Assembly (NCBI GenBank): GCA_016188115.1
Contig: JACPIK010000002.1
Location: 274,125-338,124, forward strand
Origin: Candidatus Woesearchaeota archaeon
GTDB lineage: Archaea; Nanobdellota; Nanobdellia; Woesearchaeales; GW2011-AR9
Direction: 5' to 3'
DNA length: 64,000 nucleotides
The notes below the pieces were generated by a model. It was given only the letters and a program-made list of their open reading frames with translations. It was not told the DNA's origin and did not search any database. Each line of letters begins with the position of its first letter. Position 1 is the stretch's first letter. The translations under genes and the position numbers were made by a program. Shown one piece after another: positions 58,279 to 64,000 of this stretch.

Positions 58279-60027
58279 TTACGTAGAAAAAGTGCTTTTG
58301 TTTGCTATTCCTGTAATTACTTCCTCTGAAACCGCTTGAATCTCCTCTCCATACACTGCTTTAAGAATCGCAATAACATATTCATATTGAAGAATTAAAT
58401 CTCGAATCTCTTGTTCTAGGATAATTTTAGCTAAAGCCTTCTCATCTGCATTAGGTTTATTTATTTTAAACGATAAAAATTTAGTATAATTTACTTCCAG
58501 ATTGCTTTTAACTCGCTGGGCATCAGGTACTAACTCTGGTGAGTCTTTTACGATTTCTATTAATTGATCGCAAGTGCTGATTGCATTTTTATATCTTGTT
58601 TTTACGCCGGCAAGAACCGCAGATATTTTTGCTGTTGGATCATCTAAAGCTTTAATTGTTTGATGAATCCCATAAATCACATTAAAAATAAACTGACCTC
58701 GCGCCAAACGCTGTGCTTGTGATTTATTTGTCGATCTTTTCCGAGCTTTTTTGATAACCTCTCCTGTTTGCTTCCCCTGTTCTTTAAGTAATGTATTCAA
58801 TCGTTCAATCTCTGCTGCCTGTTTTTTCTCAGAGTCTTCTTTTTCTTTCATGGTTTGAGCTTGAATTTGCGTTAACCGGTTTATTTCTGCTTCCAAATCT
58901 AATATTCGTTGAGAATTTTGTTGTACTTGAATTCTTTCTAATTCACTAATCTGTTGTATAAGTAAACTTATCTCTTGAGTTAACTCTCTTTGTCTATTTT
59001 CTAATGCTTGTACTTCTCGGCTTTTTTGAGCTATTTCTGCGCCCAATGTCTTCTTACTTTCACTAAAATTCTTCTCTGTTCGCGTAATTTCTTGTTCCAA
59101 TCGTTCTAACTCTTGTTGTTTACTTGCAATGTGTGATGATAACGCTTGTTGCTGCATTCGTGTTTCTCTTAATTTTGTTTCTTCTAAGTTTATTTTCACT
59201 CCTAATTCTGCTCTTTCGCGTACCAAATCATTTAATTTCAATGTATAACTCTTAATTGTATTTTGATGACTTCCAATCTGCGTACGTAAATCTGCTGCTT
59301 TACTTTCTAACCGATTTAACTCTTCTGTCTCTTGAATTGTTGTCGTTCCCAACCTTTCTAACTCATTATTTTTCATTGTAACATCTGCTTCTAATCTGTT
59401 TTTCTCTGCTAAAATGGCTTCGATTTCAGAACGCAATTGATGTAATTTCTTTTGTTCATCATCCACACTTTTGAGAGAATCAATATGATCTTTACGCAAT
59501 GCCTCTAATTTTTCATTAAAGTCACTAGTCTGCGCTATTTGTTTTTCTATCGCTTCTTTTAATTGATTCTCTAGCGTTTCTAATTCGGCTATTGTTGTGC
59601 GTAATTGTGTTTCTCGTTCGCCAGCTTGCGTTAATTGAGCTTCTTTTTGTTTTAATTGATTGATAAGGTGTGCTAAGCGCTGTTCTTCTGCCCGTTCACT
59701 TTGTTGCAATTGCTGGGTTCGAGCCGTAATTTCTTGTTGCTGTTGGGCTGCTCTTTGTTCTTGTTCACGGGTGTTTTGTTCTTGACGTTCAGCCTGCCGT
59801 TCTTGTTCTTGGATTTGACGTTGTTGTGGTTGAAGATCTACTGGTGGTGAAATTGGTCTATGCAGAATTTGCTCTCGGCGTTGTTCTTGAGCATGAAGTT
59901 CTTGCGTCCGGTGAGCTGTATGGACTGATGCAGCAGTTGTGTACGCAAAACGTTTATGGTGCTGACTCAAAAACCAGAAAATAATACCTAACACAAAGAG
60001 CACTGCTACAATACTAGATCCATCCAT
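58279..60027 (-). CDS. Membrane-anchored long coiled-coil protein
   Basis: 582 residues. One transmembrane span (about 6-22) follows a short outside start. Residues about 35-440 are extremely rich in Gln, Glu, Arg and Leu in heptads (e.g. LEQEITRTEKNFSESKKTL), a long coiled coil. The last 130 residues form a globular helical domain (FIFNVIYGIHQTIKALDDP and later). SMC-like P-loops are absent. ATG 60027 has AAGAGGTTAGGC directly upstream; the longer TTG is less likely. It could organise envelope or cytoskeletal structure. Confidence 0.72.
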   Translation of the reverse strand: MDGSSIVAVLFVLGIIFWFLSQHHKRFAYTTAASVHTAHRTQELHAQEQRREQILHRPISPPVDLQPQQRQIQEQERQAERQEQNTREQEQRAAQQQQEITARTQQLQQSERAEEQRLAHLINQLKQKEAQLTQAGERETQLRTTIAELETLENQLKEAIEKQIAQTSDFNEKLEALRKDHIDSLKSVDDEQKKLHQLRSEIEAILAEKNRLEADVTMKNNELERLGTTTIQETEELNRLESKAADLRTQIGSHQNTIKSYTLKLNDLVRERAELGVKINLEETKLRETRMQQQALSSHIASKQQELERLEQEITRTEKNFSESKKTLGAEIAQKSREVQALENRQRELTQEISLLIQQISELERIQVQQNSQRILDLEAEINRLTQIQAQTMKEKEDSEKKQAAEIERLNTLLKEQGKQTGEVIKKARKRSTNKSQAQRLARGQFIFNVIYGIHQTIKALDDPTAKISAVLAGVKTRYKNAISTCDQLIEIVKDSPELVPDAQRVKSNLEVNYTKFLSFKINKPNADEKALAKIILEQEIRDLILQYEYVIAILKAVYGEEIQAVSEEVITGIANKSTFST

Positions 60028-60108
60028 GCCTAACCTCTTAAAGGACAAGTACTATTTTAGCTATTTTAAGCCTTTCGGCTAACTTCAGTTATCGCTATCT
60101 ATATAACT

Positions 60109-61248
60109 TCACTCCAAGAAATCTACTTCAATTTCTAATTGATCCGCCGTAGGCAATTCTTTTACAATTGCGGTCAACAGACCTAAAGAATGGAAAAATG
60201 CTTTATGCACACGCAGATTTTTGACACCTAATAAAATTCGTGGTTTTTCACAATCTAATGCATATTCATTTTCTTTGAGAGGTATGTGATTCAATATTTT
60301 TTTCTCAATCACTTTCAACTGATCTAGAATTGGTATTTTATCCATCTCTGCCAACTTCGCCCTATACCCAAATCCGGGTGAAAGATCTGGTAAATACAAT
60401 GCTCCTCGTACTAAGAGTCCTTCATCGTCAACTCGATCAAAATCGCGTTTCATGCCGTGTGATTCCCTTTCCAAGCGATTTGTAAGCTGTGTTGCATCTT
60501 TAAGTTTTGCGGTACAAACATGAACGGGCAAGTCGCCTTTTTTTGTCTTGACATATTCCATCAGTTCTAATCCAAGCTCAACTGACCCTTCTATGGCATA
60601 ACTAAATTGATCAATCGTTTTAAGTCCAAGTTCATCTACTTTTGAAAGATCATTATCTGCTCGTTCTAATTCATTAAAATTCATAAAGTCCACTTTATCA
60701 CAAAAATAATCTATCATAGCTTTCAATTCTTTTCTCTTTGTAGGAATCAGAGGGACTTCAATACCCATTGACCATGGAAATTTTCGAGCAAAAAGAATAT
60801 GTTTCCAAAATCGTGTGCTTTCTAGATCGGGGTGAAAACGAATCTCATCAAGGCCTGCTTGATACAATTGCTGCATGTTTTTTTCACTAACTAAATTAAA
60901 GGAAGTGTACAGATGTATATGGAACTCTTTTCCAAAATGGTCTTTAAGGGCTTTAATATAACGTAGTGTTCGTTCAATTTTAATCAGCGGATCGCCGCCA
61001 GTAATCCCTGCCCCTTTTGCATCCATCATTTCTGCTTCTTTAATTAAATCCTGCGAACTTTGAAGTGATCGTTCATTTGCAAAACTAACATCTTTACCAT
61101 ATTTTGCATCAGAAAGAGGGCAAAAGTAGCATTTTCTGGGACAAATTCCAGTCACAAATAAAACTACTTTCTCTCCACGCACACACATCTCGCAGCCTTT
61201 AGGTAGGTCGCCTGAATTATAAGAATAATATTGGTTCTCTTCCTGCAT
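60109..61248 (-). CDS. Radical SAM protein of archaeal PFL-activase-like family
   Basis: 379 residues. The cluster motif is C36-x3-C40-x2-C43 (GICPRKCYFCPLSD), followed by GAGITGGDPLIKIERTL (GGDP matches the GGEP SAM-binding position) and GIEVPLIPT, as in PFL-activating-enzyme-like proteins found across archaea. C19-x2-C22 just before the motif may hold another metal or support the cluster. The substrate is unknown. It is divergent from the U32 gene, with a 222-bp hairpin-containing gap. Confidence 0.85.
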   Translation of the reverse strand: MQEENQYYSYNSGDLPKGCEMCVRGEKVVLFVTGICPRKCYFCPLSDAKYGKDVSFANERSLQSSQDLIKEAEMMDAKGAGITGGDPLIKIERTLRYIKALKDHFGKEFHIHLYTSFNLVSEKNMQQLYQAGLDEIRFHPDLESTRFWKHILFARKFPWSMGIEVPLIPTKRKELKAMIDYFCDKVDFMNFNELERADNDLSKVDELGLKTIDQFSYAIEGSVELGLELMEYVKTKKGDLPVHVCTAKLKDATQLTNRLERESHGMKRDFDRVDDEGLLVRGALYLPDLSPGFGYRAKLAEMDKIPILDQLKVIEKKILNHIPLKENEYALDCEKPRILLGVKNLRVHKAFFHSLGLLTAIVKELPTADQLEIEVDFLE

Positions 61249-61328
61249 ACAGTTTCAATTTAAGCCGCATTTAAAAAACTAAGCCTTCGTTTTTCTCTCA
61301 CCTACCTACTTCTATTTTCCAATTCTTT

Positions 61329-61416
61329 ATAGGAAACCAACTAAGTTCTTCGGTGTTGTTGGTTGGTTTCCTATTAGAAATCCAACACGTTAACCAAGTT
61401 ATTTTGTTGGATTTCT
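61329..61416. repeat. Two tandem long hairpins between divergent genes
   Basis: Hairpin 1 is ATAGGAAACCAAC (61329-61341) with GTTGGTTTCCTAT (61362-61374), 13 perfect pairs and a 20-nt loop. Hairpin 2 is AGAAATCCAACA (61376-61387) with TGTTGGATTTCT (61405-61416), 12 pairs. The two stems resemble each other (GAAAxCCAAC versus GAAATCCAAC). They lie in the divergent gap, after the radical SAM promoter and about 55 nt before the U32 start. They could be regulatory or a small mobile repeat. Confidence 0.5.
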
Positions 61417-61470
61417 TTATTTGTTGTTTTTCTCCCAAAATCTTATAAAAATCTCACCTAAAAATGAAGT

Positions 61471-62724
61471 ATGTACAAAATTCCCGAAATTATGGCGCCT
61501 GTGGGATCATTTGAAGCGCTTGCTGCTGCAATCCAAGCAAAAGCTGATTCCGTGTATTTTGGTATTGAGCAGCTTAATATGCGGGCTCGTTCAACGAATA
61601 ATTTTAGCATTGAGGATTTACACGAAATCGTTAAGCAGTGTCATAAAAATAATATCAAAGCGTATCTTACATTAAATACTATCTTGTATGATCATGATCT
61701 CGCATTAATGCATAAAATCTGTAATGAAGCAAAAAAAGCTGGTGTCAATGCAGTTATCGTTGCTGATGTTGCTGCTATGATCTATGCTCGATCAATTGGT
61801 CTTGCTATCCATCTATCCACTCAAGCTAATATTACAAATATTGATGCTGTAAAATTCTATTCTCAATTTGCTGACACGGTAGTGCTGGCGCGAGAACTCA
61901 CGTTAGAGCAAATCACAAAAATTGTGCAACAAATCAAAGATCAACAAATAAAAGGACCTTCTGGCAAAATAGTAGACGTTGAAGTCTTTGTTCATGGTGC
62001 ATTATGTGTTGCTATCTCTGGGAAATGTTATATGAGTCTTGCAACGTATAATGCCTCAGCAAATCGTGGTGCGTGTTTACAAAATTGTCGACGTTCGTAC
62101 AAAATTACTGACGAAGAAACAGGAGATGAATTAGTTGTTGATAATAAATACATCATGTCGCCTAAAGATCTCTGCACGATCGGCTTTGTCGATAAGCTCA
62201 TTGAAAGTGGTGTTTCTATATTCAAAATAGAGGGGAGAGGAAAAGGGCCAGAGTATGTCTTCACAACAGCAACTGTATACAAAGAAGCTATTCTTGCCTA
62301 TCAAGACAAGACCTACACGCCTGAAAAAATAGCTACGTGGACAACCCGTCTATCGCAAGTGTATAATCGTGGATTTTGGCAAGGCGGTTATTACCTCGGA
62401 AAACAACTTGGGGAATGGAGTGGGTCGTATGGGTCACAAGCAACCCACGAGAAAATTTATGTTGGCAAAGTAGATAACTATTATCCCAAAACACAGATTG
62501 CACAAGTTCTACTCGATGCTGGTGAATTAAAAGTAGCAGAAACCATTTTTGTAACAGGCCCAACTACCGGCATTCAAGAAGTTACCGTATCGCAGCTTTG
62601 TATTGATGAGAAAAATGTAGTTCACGCTCCAAAATCATCATTAGTGACTTTTCCCTGTTCTAGTACAGTGCGTAAAAATGATAAAGTATATCGTTGGAAA
62701 CAGAGGGATATATGCCCACGTTAA
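61471..62724 (+). CDS. U32-family protein, TrhP/YegQ-like (tRNA wobble hydroxylation)
   Basis: 417 residues. Blocks are EIMAPVGSFEALAAAIQA, ADSVYFGIEQLNMRAR, IHLSTQANITN, VFVHGALCVAISGKCYMS and ANRGACLQNCRRSY, whose Cys residues (SGKCYMS, GACLQNC, plus PKDLCTI) form the cluster site of U32 proteins. It has the C-terminal beta domain (KIYVGKVDNYYPKTQIAQV). Bacterial TrhP uses prephenate-derived compounds to make 5-hydroxyuridine in tRNA. The next gene is a ferredoxin overlapping it by 13 bp, consistent with an electron partner. Other U32 members act on rRNA, so the exact target is uncertain. Confidence 0.85.
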   Translation: MYKIPEIMAPVGSFEALAAAIQAKADSVYFGIEQLNMRARSTNNFSIEDLHEIVKQCHKNNIKAYLTLNTILYDHDLALMHKICNEAKKAGVNAVIVADVAAMIYARSIGLAIHLSTQANITNIDAVKFYSQFADTVVLARELTLEQITKIVQQIKDQQIKGPSGKIVDVEVFVHGALCVAISGKCYMSLATYNASANRGACLQNCRRSYKITDEETGDELVVDNKYIMSPKDLCTIGFVDKLIESGVSIFKIEGRGKGPEYVFTTATVYKEAILAYQDKTYTPEKIATWTTRLSQVYNRGFWQGGYYLGKQLGEWSGSYGSQATHEKIYVGKVDNYYPKTQIAQVLLDAGELKVAETIFVTGPTTGIQEVTVSQLCIDEKNVVHAPKSSLVTFPCSSTVRKNDKVYRWKQRDICPR

Positions 62725-62936
62725 TTCACCTTCGTGAACGCTGTATAGGTTGCAATGCCTGTGTAGAATTAGATCCTCAACATTGGGAAATAAATCCACT
62801 TGATGGCAAATCGATTCTTAAGAAAGGAATACAAAAAGGAGAAACAACCATTCTTTCCATCTCCCAAATTGAACTAGAGGTATCATTACGCACCGTTCGT
62901 GATTGTCCAATGAGGATCATCAAAGTACATAAATAA
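62712..62936 (+). CDS. Single-cluster [4Fe-4S] ferredoxin
   Basis: 74 residues. C11-x2-C14-x2-C17 (RCIGCNACVEL) and a late C65 followed by Pro (RDCPMRII) are the four ligands of a monocluster [4Fe-4S] ferredoxin. GAGGGATAT lies just before ATG 62712; TTG 62694 is the longer option. The start overlaps the U32 gene end by 13 bp, so the two proteins are co-produced. Confidence 0.88.
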   Translation: MPTLIHLRERCIGCNACVELDPQHWEINPLDGKSILKKGIQKGETTILSISQIELEVSLRTVRDCPMRIIKVHK

Positions 62937-63042
62937 TACAAAAAGTATAGAAAAAAAATACTAAAATAATACTATTCCATTCTCACCAGATACCTTTATT
63001 AATCAACCTTCTTCCAAGCCCTAAAACCTGGAGGAAACTACT

Positions 63043-63234
63043 ATGCCACAAAACAACCATAATAACCACGACGCTGAAGAATTCGATGACGAAGAAATGG
63101 AACTCGAAGACGTTGTTGATGAAAATACCCTTTTGCTTAACGCTTTAATTAAACTTCTTATGAAGAAAAAAGTTATTTCTGAACAAGAATACGAAAAAGC
63201 TATCGAAGAATTAGAAGCAGAAGGCGACGAATAA
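63043..63234 (+). CDS. Small acidic protein
   Basis: 63 residues. The first 32 are acidic with an Asn/His start (MPQNNHNNHDAEEFDDEEME); the rest is a helix pair (LLLNALIKLLMKKKVISEQE) ending acidic. A perfect GGAGG lies 9 nt before the ATG, supporting translation. No family recognised. Confidence 0.62.
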   Translation: MPQNNHNNHDAEEFDDEEMELEDVVDENTLLLNALIKLLMKKKVISEQEYEKAIEELEAEGDE

Positions 63235-63244
63235 ATTCTATAAT

Positions 63245-64000
63245 CTATTCTAATAAACTTTTTATTTTTTGTTCATTATTAAATTGTACGTATCCTAATG
63301 GGTGTGGCCAAGTAGTATACACTCCTAAACCCCAAATTAAATCAACCAGGTTTGCTCTAAGGGCATCAGGTGCATTTGTGTCATGAAGTAATCCTATAAA
63401 CCTATTTTGGTAACGAAATAAATCCGCTGGTGTGGCATCATGGATGAGTCTGACGGGCCGATCTTTATCTGAAACACGCGATGCCGCAAGAATCCGTATG
63501 ATCTCAGCTTCAGTCTCACCTTTTTCTCTATAGCCGCGAGCTCGTAAAATAGTTTCCCATATGGGGGCTGCCCTCTTTGCAAATGCTTTGCCTAAACCAA
63601 CATAATTTTCTAACGCTTGGGGTAAAAATGACCTATCAAAATAATAGTTAGACATAGTTAAATCATAATTGATATGAAACGTCATAATCAGAAGTTCTGC
63701 ATTTATATCTAAAGCTCCGAATTTCTCTTCATCTACTATAGTAAGGAAAGGTCTAAGTCTGTCAATATCTCTTTTACGAAAATAGTGGTGTTGTTTATTA
63801 TATCCCCATAATGGTCGATGGTGTATTTCGGGGTCTTGATAATTATGTCCTTGTTCCACGCCAATATCATGAATAAATGGTCCGTACTCTACCTCATCTA
63901 TTACTTTCCACCAGTCATCTAACCGTGTTGGTGTAAAGCGTTTGTCAACTGTATCTGCTACTCGTACTAACGCTTCAAGAATTTCTGTGGCATTTAACGC
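63245..64000 (-). CDS. Hypothetical protein, 5'-truncated by window end
   Basis: At least 251 residues; the frame stays open to the last base on the minus strand, so the real start lies beyond 64000. The GTG at 63859 is an internal codon, not the start. The seen part is helical, rich in Arg, His, Tyr and Trp (YYFDRSFLPQALENYVGLG, IWETILRARGYREKGETE). No motif is recognised. It is convergent with the small acidic gene, 10 nt apart. Confidence 0.5.
   Translation of the reverse strand, partial: ALNATEILEALVRVADTVDKRFTPTRLDDWWKVIDEVEYGPFIHDIGVEQGHNYQDPEIHHRPLWGYNKQHHYFRKRDIDRLRPFLTIVDEEKFGALDINAELLIMTFHINYDLTMSNYYFDRSFLPQALENYVGLGKAFAKRAAPIWETILRARGYREKGETEAEIIRILAASRVSDKDRPVRLIHDATPADLFRYQNRFIGLLHDTNAPDALRANLVDLIWGLGVYTTWPHPLGYVQFNNEQKIKSLLE

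Noticed and set aside
63245-63859. GTG at 63859 as start of the last gene
   Set aside because: The frame stays open to base 64000 with no stop; the gene is cut by the window edge.

Overview
The window is a low-GC stretch of an archaeal chromosome with short intergenic gaps. The archaeal assignment rests on several genes: the ordered block ribosomal protein L21e, RNA polymerase subunit Rpo4/F and DUF655 (39628-40926); diphthine synthase DphB; NreA; an archaeal-type Elp3; a bacterio-opsin-activator type HTH regulator; and a double Lrp regulator. Many first genes have a TATA box centred about 25-28 nt before the start codon and no Shine-Dalgarno site, which suggests leaderless mRNAs. Genes inside operons often carry GAGG or GGTGA sites. 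The large share of unrecognised short proteins and some patchily distributed enzymes (chorismate mutase, class-2-like dihydroorotate dehydrogenase, FolB/FolK, a MiaA-like protein, a type IB topoisomerase) suggest a DPANN lineage such as Woesearchaeota or Pacearchaeota. That placement is inference.

Layout. 1-4131: a cut glycosyltransferase, a zinc-binding small protein, an LEA14-like protein, a double Lrp regulator and an unknown protein. 4161-9778: a structured RNA followed by a copper-handling operon (ArsR repressor with an 18-bp palindromic operator, SAM methyltransferase, CopA, small membrane protein, HMA-TauE/SafE-cupredoxin fusion, HMA chaperone, anchored cupredoxin). 9886-23993: secreted and metabolic genes, including a radical SAM protein, chorismate mutase, a PEP-synthase-like protein paired with a histidine phosphatase, DHODH, an M23-like protein, DUF2000, a MiaA-like protein and an AbrB-PhoU regulator. 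24071-29591: KefB-type antiporter, topoisomerase IB and a P2-type cation ATPase. 29593-39625: J-domain protein, lipoprotein, Cas4-like fragment, PIN protein, NreA, several small membrane proteins, HGPRT-like and PepE enzymes. 39628-43666: ribosome/RNAP block and surface proteins. 43769-50377: Elp3, FolB, FolK, an HExxxH zincin, nitroreductase and DphB. 50460-64000: GNAT, metallophosphoesterase, DUF4346, peroxiredoxin and superoxide dismutase, PepF, a coiled-coil membrane protein, radical SAM, U32 protein plus ferredoxin, and a gene cut by the window end.

The most unusual content is non-coding. Two intergenic elements 44 kb apart (4161-4310 and 48491-48775) share conserved motifs and fold into the same helices with compensatory base changes, and all wobble pairs favour the plus strand. 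Two other intergenic regions (42872-43085 and 55019-55175) are also packed with long, mostly perfect helices. All four lie 6-40 nt downstream of a plus-strand gene. A fifth element with two tandem hairpins (61329-61416) sits between divergent genes. Together they look like an undescribed set of structured 3'-UTR or small RNAs.

Several genes are shorter than usual prediction limits: a DUF1328-like protein (33712-33879), a 48-residue basic protein convergent with the PIN gene (32245-32391), and a 35-residue ORF with a strong ribosome binding site (35226-35333). No tRNA, rRNA, CRISPR array or transposase was recognised.
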